This document shows positions 13,001-22,076 of a DNA stretch of 64,000 bases, one piece after another; position 1 is the stretch's first letter, and every line of letters starts with the position of its first letter. This DNA comes from Schizochytrium sp. TIO01 (Eukaryota; Sar; Bigyra; Thraustochytrida; Thraustochytriidae). Under the pieces are notes generated by a model, which had not been told where the DNA came from, did no database searches, and saw only the letters and a list, made by a program, of their open reading frames with translations. The stretch spans positions 947,501-1,011,500 of the forward strand of contig SMSO01000034.1 of assembly GCA_004764695.1 (NCBI GenBank), read 5' to 3'. Both the position numbers and the translations under genes were made by a program.

Positions 13001-13193
13001 CACAACTCAGACGAGCTGCTGTAATAGTTCTTGCGAATGGAACGTGTGCTGAAGGGCGCCTCGGAACGAGCGCCTCGAAAGCAGGACCTCTGCCTCTTTC
13101 CGGGCTTAAGTGCTCGCTTTCACCTGCTCCTCACTCAAAGCAGTTTATCCCGCGGGAAGCTGGTTTTTCGAATGCATGAATGTGATTAAAATC
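10048..13193. other. Gene-free region with small repeats and palindromic segments
   Basis: No gene could be supported. It holds GAAA repeats (10236-10256 and about 10558-10580), TTGA/GATT repeats (11239-11261), TACA (11503-11529), TTTTA (12066-12101) and TAA (12266-12283), plus AT-rich spacer at 11770-12300. Two related segments begin GTCCTGCCTTGCA (11694 and 12636) and are discussed in the findings. A stretch rich in CCTAC and CTAG (12690-12900) has no coding signal. Confidence 0.5.
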
Positions 13194-13268
13194 AAATGAA
13201 TGAATGAATGTAATTAAAATCAAATGAATGAATGAATGAATGAATGAATGAATGCATGAATGCATGAG
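13194..13268. repeat. (TGAA)n array with a duplicated AT-rich unit
   Basis: About 13 TGAA tetramers. On the left edge the segment attaaaatcaaatgaatgaa is present twice (about 13184-13203 and 13212-13231), so the array has grown both by slippage and by a small segmental duplication. Confidence 0.85.
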
Positions 13269-13342
13269 TGAAGGTTTCGAAGTGAAACTTGCGATGAAAA
13301 TGAAAGCTTTGAAAACAGTGGTTGCCTGGTTGGACATAGGCC

Positions 13343-13408
13343 GACTGCCTGACTGACTGACTGATTGACTGACTGATTGACTGAGTGAGTGAGTGAGTGA
13401 CTGACTGC
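13343..13408. repeat. (GACT)n/(GAGT)n array
   Basis: About 66 bases of CTGA/TTGA/GTGA tetramers with point interruptions. It lies within 80 bases of the TGAA array and was probably generated by the same slippage-prone process. Confidence 0.85.
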
Positions 13409-13937
13409 CTGGCCACGCACTCTCTCTTTCGCCCAGTTCCCCCAGCTAATCAGCAGTCAATCATCTCTCTCTCCGCCCTTCTGCCTACTAACCATCCTCT
13501 TAACGTACCTACGCATCGATCGCCTCATCTCCACGTTTCTTTGTAGCTCAAGAATGAAAGAATGAAAGAAAGAAAGAAAGAAAGAAAGCGCTGCGCTGTA
13601 GCAGCTAAGGCACGCACGAGGACCCGAACCCTTTCCTTGCCACTCTTCCTTCGCGCCGACGACTGCCGCGGCCCTGCTCGAGGTCGATCGGCGGCCGGTC
13701 AGAAGAAGAACCGAAGGCATAGTCAGCGAGCGAGCGAGCTCCACGCAGCTCGAGAACCCGCCTTGAAAGCAAGCCCCTCTCGATGCGCGAACATTGATGA
13801 TGCCGCAAGCTGCGCTGTCTACAGCTCAGTAGGCGCCAACTAGCCCTGCCTAGCAACCAAGGCTTCCGCTGATTACTTGTAGTTAGGCATTCTACACCGT
13901 AGCCTGGCGGCGCCTAGCAGTATTGTAGCAGCATTAG
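13409..13937. other. Gene-free stretch, GC-rich, with one GAAA repeat
   Basis: No gene supported. It contains a GAAA repeat at 13557-13590 and CTAG/GCCTAGC-type short motifs near 13830-13925. Frames on both strands overlap each other across 13450-13860 and none has a recognisable domain. Confidence 0.5.
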
Positions 13938-14124
13938 CAGTAATAATAAAGATAATAATAATAGTAGTAATAATAATAATAATAGGAATAATAATAATAG
14001 TAATAATAATAATAATAAAGATAATAATAATAATAATAATAGTAATAGAAGCCGTGATCTGAGGGTTTAGGATATAGATAAGAAGGTGAAGAAGAAGAAG
14101 AAGAAGAAGAAGAAGAAGAAGAAG
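13938..14124. repeat. (TAA)n and (GAA)n trinucleotide arrays
   Basis: Positions 13938-14049 are TAA/TAG/AAG trinucleotides with sporadic changes, and 14088-14124 is a purer GAA run, separated by about 38 bases of unique sequence. A minus-strand frame through them reads as poly-Tyr then poly-Ser and is an artefact of the repeat. The same pairing of AAT then AAG arrays recurs at 61615-61691. Confidence 0.85.
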
Positions 14125-15166
14125 ACAGGCTTGGTTGCGGATATTGGCCCTGTTGTGATGCGAGCTCGAACGCTTTCAAAAGACGCGCGGGTCCACTCGG
14201 TTCTTGGGCCTGCGGTGGATGAGCTTGCAGGTTGCTGACTAGCTAGCTAGCTAGCTGCCTTGGTGTTTTTGATTGGGCAGCAGAGGTTGCTTGAGCTTGG
14301 ATCTCACTCACCCACTCAAGTCAAGCGAAGCTCTCCACAATCGTAGCACGAAGAGAGGATGCTTGAAAATGAACGCGAACAGAGGACAGTCGATCGAAAG
14401 AAAAGGAGGAAGAAAGGAAGTGCTGCGGTAGCAAAGCAAAGTAAAGTCCTTCAAATAGTTCGTGCCATGCATGGGTCCTTCTTCAACTTGAACGAGGAAG
14501 TGGAATTCAAGTTCAATCGTTCTCTCTCCTTTCCTGTTCCTTTTTTTTGCCTTTGCTTCTCCTTTTCTTTCTTTTGCGTGTCAAAAGATAATGAACTTGG
14601 AAATGAGTGGAATGTTTTCCGAGCAGTTAGTAAGTTATGATCTGCAAAACCAAACGAATGGGCGAAGAAGAAGAAGAAGAAGAGACCGAAAGCAACACGA
14701 ACTCGCCTGGCCAGCTAGCTAGCTAGCTAGTTGTGAAACCCGTGCCGAAGTCGAGGCAGCTGAGCACCTGGGTACGTTGGATCCGTGAAATAAGCAGCCG
14801 CTCGAGATGAAGCTCTTCATCTCCACTCCGGAAAGGCTTGGTTTCTAAGGAAGGGAACTAACTGCTCAGGTTTACTTGTTATTTCGCCCACGGGACTCGA
14901 GAGAAGACAGCGCAGCACCGCGGTCCATAATGGCACAGGAGCGCTGCGGTAGAGAGAGAGAACTTGAGATGGTTCCTCAGGTTCTGAGAAAGATCATGAT
15001 GATCGAACTGAAAGCAGCAGCTGCACAGAAACACAGCCTTCTTCAGAATCAGTTCTTTCCCGTGAAGAATATTGGGGGGGGTGATTGAGAAAGCTGCTTG
15101 CGATCTTATCCTGTGTGGATGGATAGAAACGGCACCTGCTGCGCCGAGAAGAGTATTGAGCACAAG
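14125..15166. other. Gene-free stretch
   Basis: No gene supported. Two short (CTAG)n runs are present (14238-14256 and 14712-14730) and a GAA run near 14666-14682. A plus-strand frame at 14359-14640 has an ATG but is Arg/Lys- then Phe-rich without domains and follows purine/pyrimidine tracts. Confidence 0.45.
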
Positions 15167-15169
15167 TTT

Positions 15170-15208
<39 letters not shown>

Positions 15209-15231
15209 CTCTCTCTCTCTCTCTCTCTCTG
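15167..15231. repeat. (TTTC)n followed by (TC)n
   Basis: A 65-base all-pyrimidine tract: about ten TTTC units running into about twelve TC units. It is a mirror-repeat-rich sequence of the kind that can form triplex DNA, and reading frames across it are not credible. Confidence 0.9.
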
Positions 15232-15690
15232 ATAAAGCAGCGAGTTCTTCCAAATACTGCTCTAGAGTAGCAGCACCACTGTGCTTTCTTTTCTCTTTCT
15301 CTTTCTGGCCGCCTCTTCCATCTTCAGTATAATGAAGCGATGTATAAAGTTCTAAAAGAGAATGATGATATACCATACACTTCAGTATGAAAGATATTGC
15401 GACCTTTGATACCATTTTTAAAATCACTGGTAGATGCTTATTTAATTAATTAATTTATTTATTTGTTAAAATGCTATCTTCATATGTAGGTCGTTTTCTT
15501 TCGATTAAAATACTAAGAATGCATAAACCTTATAAGGTGATTGATCGTGTTCTTATCTTGAAGTTTCTGAAGTCGAAAAGCCCGACTGCCGTGCAGACTC
15601 TCTCTGTTTCTGCATCCCCCTCTGCCTATGAACGATGCCGGCCTTCGCCCGCTTCCTCGCCCTCTTTGCGGCAGCCTTGGCCAGGCACGA
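15232..15690. other. Gene-free stretch
   Basis: Mostly AT-rich, with a small TTAA/TTTA run near 15437-15465. Nothing recognisable on either strand. Confidence 0.45.
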
Positions 15691-15738
15691 ATGGATGGAT
15701 GGATGGATGGATGAATGAATGGATGGATGGATGGATGG
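15691..15738. repeat. (ATGG)n microsatellite
   Basis: About twelve ATGG tetramers with one ATGA interruption block. A related array (TGGA with TGAA) lies at 16540-16580. Confidence 0.85.
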
Positions 15739-17207
15739 CAGCTCATCTTGTCATCGTAATCGAATCATATTGATGACCTCGATCGATAGAGCAGAGCATA
15801 GCAGTGCACTACTTAAAGAGGCCTACATCATTTCGATGAACTGCAGAGGTCTCGAGGTCCCGAGTGTGGGCAGCGCAATCACCAAGTCTCCGCAACGCAA
15901 TTCTGTTCTTAGCCTTAAAGGTACCACTGGAGGGAACGAGTGGAACGGCCTGAGCACTTCGTATGTACCTGGAGGGTGGTGGGAGTTTGCTCACTCCTTC
16001 TTTTTTTTTCTTTTTTCTTTTTTCTTTTTCTCTTTTTCTCTTTTACCCCTTTAGGGAAGTTTAGTGCGGATCTCTATTAATATCCAATGAACTACAGATT
16101 ATCTCTCCTCCTCTGAAGTCCTCCATGTCTCAGGCGCTTCGGGACGCGGAGCTAAACATACATGCAGTATAGGCACGGATCAAATCACGCGGAGGGAGAA
16201 TTCAAGTAAAGGTGGCATCGATCGTTTTGCGGAGATGGATGATGATTGCGAAATCGTCTGCCAGAAGCACAGAGTGTTTTTTTCTCCTTTTTGCTTTTTC
16301 CAGTTTTTAGCAATGACTCAACAAGAAGAAGAAGATAAATGAAAAGAACTCCTTTTCACCTTGTCTCTCTTCCTTTTCTTTTCTTTTTTCTTTTTTCTCT
16401 TTTCTCTCTTTTGACTTTAACAGTACCTTTAACAGTTAAAAACAAATTTCAATTTTAAAACGTTAAATAAAAACCATTTTTCAAAAATATGTTTGATAAT
16501 GTGTCTCACGTTAAAGCGGTTCTCCAAACTTCAGTGAAAATGGATGGATGAGTGGATGGATGGATGGTTGAATGAATGAATGCAATGCGAGAAGCGAGTG
16601 ATCTGCAAATATGCCATCGAGTCATTCTCCATTCTGCGAAGACCTCCCCATTTGAGCTGATCTTATCTGAGCTGAGCTAAGCCGATTCCGAGACTCGAGG
16701 TCTATCACAGAGCGCCTTGACTTCGGACGATTTCTTGGCTCACGCCGCTCGCTCGCTTGTGCTTCTGCCGCTTACAAAGATCATTTCTTCTGTTTTCAGC
16801 ATCCACGTCGATTAATTTTATTGAAAAAATAATTAAAATAATTAAAATAGTTTAGATATATGTTTCCTTTGAAGTACTCGAGAAAGACCGTCGATGCAAA
16901 GCTAGCAGTAGTAGTGGCAGTAAAAGCAGTATTAGCTATCTGGCTAGCCATCCGTAGCTGGTGCACAGCGACTAGAGTCGTCTTCGTAGGAGAGAACTCC
17001 ATCTTGGCCAACTAACGCTTCTTCATTCTTCAAGCTCGCGCCAACCTGAAGCCAGCCGGGCAGGCACGCAAACATGCGAGCAGAGATCGAAGCAGCAGGC
17101 ACGGCTATGATGATGCATGCGCACGTCTCGAAGAAAAGCACTCGAAGAGAGCCCCGATCGAGCGAAAGCCACGCTCGCTTGCGTTCCGAAGAACCGGTCA
17201 ATGGACA
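15739..17207. other. Gene-free stretch with pyrimidine tracts
   Basis: No gene supported. It contains TTTTTC-rich tracts at 15999-16050 and 16374-16410, the TGGA/TGAA array at 16540-16580 and AT-rich spacer at 16430-16510. Confidence 0.5.
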
Positions 17208-17331
17208 GACAGAGACAGAGAGAGAGAGAGACAGAGAAAGAGACAGAGAAAGAGAAAGAGAAAGAGAAAGAGAAAGAGAAAGAGAAAGAGAAAGAGAAAG
17301 AGAAAGAGAAAGAGAAAGAGAAAGAGAGGGA
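17208..17331. repeat. (GAGAAA)n hexanucleotide array, almost pure purine
   Basis: Starts with GACAGA/GA units and becomes a regular GAGAAA hexamer array from about 17239 to 17328 (about 15 units), an uninterrupted purine run of roughly 95 bases. Read in one frame it gives alternating Lys/Glu, which should not be taken as a charged coiled coil. Confidence 0.9.
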
Positions 17332-17341
17332 GACAGACTCC

Positions 17342-17779
17342 GTCAGTCAGTCTGTCTGTCTGTTATTTAGTGGAGTGAGTGAATGTTTGTTTGTTTGTTT
17401 TCTTTCTGAGAACAGGCGTGCATCGGCAAGAGCGGCGCTTTCAACTCAAACTCAGGCTGAGTCTGTGTCTGTGTGCGTGTGTATATTCATACGTTCATTC
17501 ATCCATTCACTCATTCATTCATTCGTTCATTCGCGCGAAGCCCTCTCTTCGATGATTTGCTCTCGGATTCGTTTGTTCATTTCATCGATTCATGGACTCT
17601 TTTGACAGTCCTTACTTATTCTTATGGTTATGCGCTTCGTCATTTACAAACAATCTGCTCTGCTGCCCGTGGCAATCAATGCGATGGTCTGTCTGTCTCT
17701 TGTGGGTCCAAGGTCTGTCTGTCTGTCTGTCTGCCTTTCTGCCTTTCTGCCTTTCTGTCTGTCTGTCTCTCTGTCTGTC
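17342..17779. repeat. Cluster of GTCT, TTTG, ATTC and GCCTTTCT repeats
   Basis: Separate short arrays lie close together: GTCT (17342-17364), TTTG (17384-17402), CATT (about 17490-17533) and GTCT/GCCTTTCT (17713-17779). Unique sequence between them shows no coding signal. Confidence 0.8.
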
Positions 17780-17964
17780 GTGCGGCGATGGGGCATGCAG
17801 GCAAGCTGCTGAGGCCGGAAAGCGGGCGGGAGCGGCGGCGAAGAGGCCTCTGCCTGCGCGGAGAAGAAGCGCTCGATCGGCAGCAGCGAGCAAGCAGCCT
17901 GGGTGGTTGATTCTTGGACCAAGGCATTCAAATCGAGCGAGAAGCCAGCATTTTGAAACAAGTT

Positions 17965-17966
<2 letters not shown>

Positions 17967-18017
<51 letters not shown>

Positions 18018-18093
18018 AAAGGGTAGACACTGCCCTCTATCTGCAGCTATGTATGCATAGCTTACAAGACTTCCGCCTGTCTGTCTTTTGCTC

Positions 18094-18125
<32 letters not shown>

Positions 18126-18127
18126 TC
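17967..18127. repeat. Opposed (GAAA)n and (TTTC)n arrays
   Basis: (GAAA)n at 17967-18020 and (TTTC)n at about 18094-18127 are reverse complements of each other and are separated by about 73 bases, so the segment can fold into a long imperfect hairpin. Apparent frames starting in it are Lys/Glu or Leu/Ser/Phe artefacts. Confidence 0.85.
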
Positions 18128-19019
18128 ATGTTTCTGTCAGACACTTGGTCAGGCAGTCAGTCTGTGTGTTGAACAATCGTCCTCCCTTGCAAGGCACGTT
18201 TGCGAGATCATTTCGCACCACCTCCTACGGGTTTAGGCTAAGCAGCTTTCTTTTAAGATGTTAAAAATGTGTTAGGAAACGTTTGCAGAATAGTTAGTTC
18301 TTTGATGCTTTTGTCATCGTGCTCGCTATAAAGATATACTTTTATGTTTAACCTAACCTTGAGCACCTAATGTATTATGAAGTGGGCGGAGAAACTATCT
18401 AAAGAGCAGACTATGAAAGGAAAATAAGAGGACAAACATATTGTGTTCCACTATTATTTAGTGTTCCAGGTTTCATTCTATGAAATGTTTAATGCGACCT
18501 TTTCTTTTCTCTATCGGAGAAACTAAATATTTTAATTTAAAAAGTGCTTTGTATTCTCTCTTCTTTCTTTTTTTTAAAGGCAGAAAATAAAACTTTGTCT
18601 TTTTTAGTGTGGTGGTGCAGTGAAGAATCGAAAAAGTGTCCTTCCTTCTCTGAGCTATTTCAAAGTGCCTAAAAAGAAAGTGCTTTGACCATTGATTCTT
18701 TGAGCACGATCAATCGACAACTTCGAATGTTGGCACAAACAACCAAATAGACAAATAGACAAACAGAGTTCTTGGGTCACGGTCCCCTCTCTATGGCAGA
18801 AGGTCTGACCAGCCTGAGAAGTACCTTCCTACCTCCTGGTCTGTCTCAGGCAAGGAATTAGCAGCCAGCTATGCTAGTTTAGCTCCTTCTTGAAGTTGGG
18901 TTTGTGGAACGAGAATTCTCTCTCGTTATTGTGATCGATATAGCTTATATGAATATATATAATTTATTTTATTTAAAATAAATAAATCAAACTTTGAAAT
19001 ACAGCGAAGACAGAAACAC
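18128..19019. other. Gene-free AT-rich spacer
   Basis: No gene or RNA supported. A short segment at 18179-18205 resembles two others in this region (see findings). 18930-19000 is a TA/AAAT-rich tract. Confidence 0.5.
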
Positions 19020-19660
19020 AAGATTTCAAAAACACACACACAGAAAACAAAGGCCGAGTTCTCATGTGGCGCATATAATGCATTGGCGTGCATAAGTAAG
19101 GATGCAACTCCAGAAGTTGATTGCGTACGACGGTTTGGGCTATCTATAGATCAAAGAAGCATTTGTAATGAATATCATTCTTTCATCAAATATAGGGTTG
19201 TTAATGAAAACGGTGGACTTGGGCAGATATTGTTCATGAATACCTGGGAAGCCTCTCCGTGGATTGATTCATCGATAGATGTCAAAGAATTACGGGAAAG
19301 AATAACTTGGAATCCCTCTTATATCATCACTGCCAATACCAAGCTACCAGACAAAGCAGGGCTGGCGAAAACCGAGTTGCCATGAGATCCTTGGTAGCCA
19401 CATATCCCTTGATTTGATCTTCCTGCACAAAGGCATCGAAGTACGATGCAACTGAATGAACGACTTAGCCACTCACTGGCAGGCAGGCACCAATGACAAA
19501 TAAACAACGCTAGCCTAGGGCCACAAGGTATCTATACCTTTGGTCAACAAGAGCCAATCAACTGCTGCGAGTCCACCGGAGCTTTGTTTGGATGGAGAAT
19601 CATCACTGGTCAACCTGCGCCCATTTCGTATCACGCTTCAACGCTGTAGGTTTGGGAAAA
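19020..19660 (+). pseudogene. Possible decayed coding sequence, family unknown
   Basis: Two plus-strand stretches in different frames read like protein rather than repeat. One is open from before 19041 through a stop at 19385, with varied composition (it includes ILFMNTWEASPW and a short Cys-containing N-terminal part). The other is open from about 19500 to a stop near 19645 and includes IYTFGQQEPINCCES. No ATG begins either at a sensible place, and stops and frame changes separate them. They may be exons of an unrecognised gene or the remains of a dead one. I could not name a family, and chance open frames are not excluded. Confidence 0.25.
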
Positions 19661-20650
19661 CCAAAAGATTCACGAATGGTGTCATTCCGAATTCCAATAC
19701 AAAGAACCAATAGTAGTAGGAGCTGTCAACTTAAACGAAAATAGCGTCTAATTCATTTTCTGATAAAGCTCGCTGTCCACAATAAAATATCCAAGATGGC
19801 CACCCATTCGATCTCTCCATTGAACCTGGTGTGGTATGGACGAACGTATAGCTATCCTCCAGAAGACCGACCTGGTTTGGTATACTAGGTGGGCTCTGTA
19901 TCCCCAAACAAAACCTATCTTGTAAATAATCGACCAAAAACTTCGCCACAAAGTCAAACGCGTAGAGAGATTTCAGACACCTGCTACTACCATACGACGA
20001 TGACCGCGACTCACACGCATAAAAAAGCTACCAACCTGTGATTTCTGCCCAAAGTTCCGCAAAATCCACATCAGTAGGACAAGTAGTAAGGACATCTACA
20101 TGCTTAATTATTTTTAGGGTTGCACTACCATAGATTACAGGGTACCTAGGACTTTTCTAGTTTTTTAATTTTATTTTAATAGTTTCCCTGTATGTAATAC
20201 TTACAGGCTAGAACTCTTAATCATCTTTTGTCAATTTTTTAGATATATAGATAGGCCTATCTATACGCTTGGGCTGTGTTTTCTTTTCTTTTTTACATAT
20301 GATTTTACGAAATGGCGATGCTTATTGAGGAAGAGTCTCTGCAAGATATCATAAAGCAGTCAACCTGACTATTGCAGAGTAATTTTACTCGAGCTAGAAG
20401 GGCACCTACTCAGGCAGTATTTGCAGTCTTGCCACAGCCACAAACGAGCCGCCCAAAGATACAAACTAACATCTACCTAGGTACAAAATAAACAGCGCAA
20501 AGAACAGAATTCCCAAGTTGAAGCAGAAAATCGATGATCGCGCGAGCGCACTGCGTTGCGCCAACATTGCAATAATAATATCACTACTAATACTAAATCC
20601 CGGATGTGCACCATCCACCAAACAAATTGCGAACTCACGGAGCTTGGATG

Positions 20651-20690
20651 GCATTGCATTGCATTGCATTGCATTGCATTGCATTGCATT
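20651..20690. repeat. (GCATT)8 pentanucleotide repeat
   Basis: Exactly eight uninterrupted GCATT units (40 bases), the only pentanucleotide of this type in the window. A minus-strand frame across it reads as a MQCNA repeat and is not credible as a gene. Confidence 0.95.
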
Positions 20691-21008
20691 TCATGTGTTG
20701 TCCACATGATGGATATGTTATATGTTATCCAATGACATGAAGCGCCGAAACTCATCATTCGTGATCCACAAATCACAAGCCGTGGCCAGTCGCTCGCGTC
20801 TAGTCGCTTGGCCTCCAGGCGATGGTAGCTAGCAAGCAAAGCGGCCTGCGTATATGGTAGCTGGCTTTGGCACGCACGCACGCTCCTCTGGCAGACGAGC
20901 GTCCAAATGGTAGACGAAGTCGAAGAAGTCAGTGCTGCTTCAAGAAAGCGCAAGTTCCTTCCAGGGAGCGAGTCTTCCATGGCGCTGACCGCTCGCACGC
21001 TCAATCGT

Positions 21009-21045
21009 AGCAACTTCAAGAACAGGAAACAAACTTGAAGTTGCT
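21009..21045. repeat. 12-bp perfect inverted repeat (hairpin)
   Basis: AGCAACTTCAAG at 21009-21020 and its exact reverse complement CTTGAAGTTGCT at 21034-21045 are separated by 13 bases. It is not followed by a T-run and has no associated gene within 1 kb. It could be a protein-binding site or a structured RNA, or chance. Confidence 0.6.
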
Positions 21046-22076
21046 CTTGCCAATCGCCAGAGTTATTTCATTTCGTCTCGCTGAAAAGAGCACCGCGAGT
21101 TGGAGCTTGCGATTTCTCAGTGCCCAGGTTTTACAGGTGGCTGGCTGCCCCGAATTCAACGTTTCTAAGAACCACGCTCATGTCGAATCGGACGACAACA
21201 GGCCGTGCCTGGACCAGGCTCAACTAGACTGACTGGTTTATTGCCAGAGAGGTCTCGGCTGCATTCAACGATTCAACGTCGCGATGCCTTTCGAAGATTT
21301 GATTGACCACGACTGAGAATGCTCTCACTGCTTTGCATGCGTACTACATCTCTAGTAGGTACTTAAGGCTAAGTACCTAGGGACCTAGTGAATGGCTGCC
21401 TGGTCATTTATACTTATGAGGTATTCTCATTCAGAACGTTCTTCGGTGGTTCTTAAAGACTCAATCTCTCTATGTGTAATGAACCGAAGTAAGTTATCCC
21501 GACATAAGCCCATATGAAGAGTTAGTACGTATGTAATATATTGCAAACACGCAAAATAGTTCATGTATCTTCAATTCACAGGTCGTACGCTTCCTTTCTG
21601 GCTGAGCATAGGCAACTATCGGAAAATGTGCGAGGGATGATTACGGACCTGGATCCGGCAGTCCGAAAACGAACTTGAAACACCTTATAAAAAGCGCTCT
21701 CGGATTTAGGACTTCTTTTGTAGCCCCCATAAGGCATATCATTGGGTACTTCAGGGGGCTAATGAAATGATAGCTGTACTCAACGGACATTTCACGCGCG
21801 TTTAGTGACAAACGTCTTGTCGAGCATATGCATTGGGGTGGGTAGAATAACTCAATGTCTTTGCCCGTGCTACATGCACCGTGAGCGTGTGCCCTATTGG
21901 AGACAGAAAACGGGGACAGACTCCTACCCGTGATTGAAATCTTCTCGTGTGCGCCTGTGACATCGGTAGGTGGGCGGGCACTCAGCAATAGTAGACGTGC
22001 TGACGGGGCGATCGTCGCGACGTATTGAACGAGCTCTGCGCTGTTGTGGGTGACACGCAGAGCCAGGTCAGACGAA

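Larger units (their letters stand above)
19661..22043. other. Spacer upstream of the LRR gene
   Basis: No intact gene supported. The minus strand at 19731-19949 reads for 72 codons with protein-like variety but begins without ATG context or a domain and may belong to the decayed patch to its left. The segment also contains the (GCATT)8 repeat, a 12-bp inverted repeat at 21009-21045 and CTAG-rich sequence at 21345-21390. The last few hundred bases should hold the promoter of the gene at 22077. Confidence 0.4.

Noticed and set aside
13934-14179. Minus-strand frame rich in Tyr and Ser
   Set aside because: It is simply the translation of TAA/GAA trinucleotide arrays.
14879-15427. 182-codon minus-strand frame
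   Set aside because: It crosses the (TTTC)n(TC)n tract, giving RERERKKERKK, and has no recognisable domain on either side of it.
17074-17605. Long Lys/Glu-rich plus-strand frames resembling a charged coiled coil
   Set aside because: They are produced by the GAGAAA and GACA arrays; flanking codons show no domain or consistent start.
20477-21019. 180-codon minus-strand frame with MQCNA repeats
   Set aside because: It starts at a non-ATG codon, runs through the (GCATT)8 array and contains no domain.
1-22000. Telomere or subtelomere identified by terminal repeats
   Set aside because: No TTAGGG/CCCTAA or similar telomeric array is present. A subtelomeric location remains only a guess from the gene-poor composition.
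393-22043. LTR retrotransposon or DNA transposon in the gene-poor zone
   Set aside because: No reverse transcriptase, integrase or transposase motif was seen in any frame, and no long terminal repeats were found by eye.
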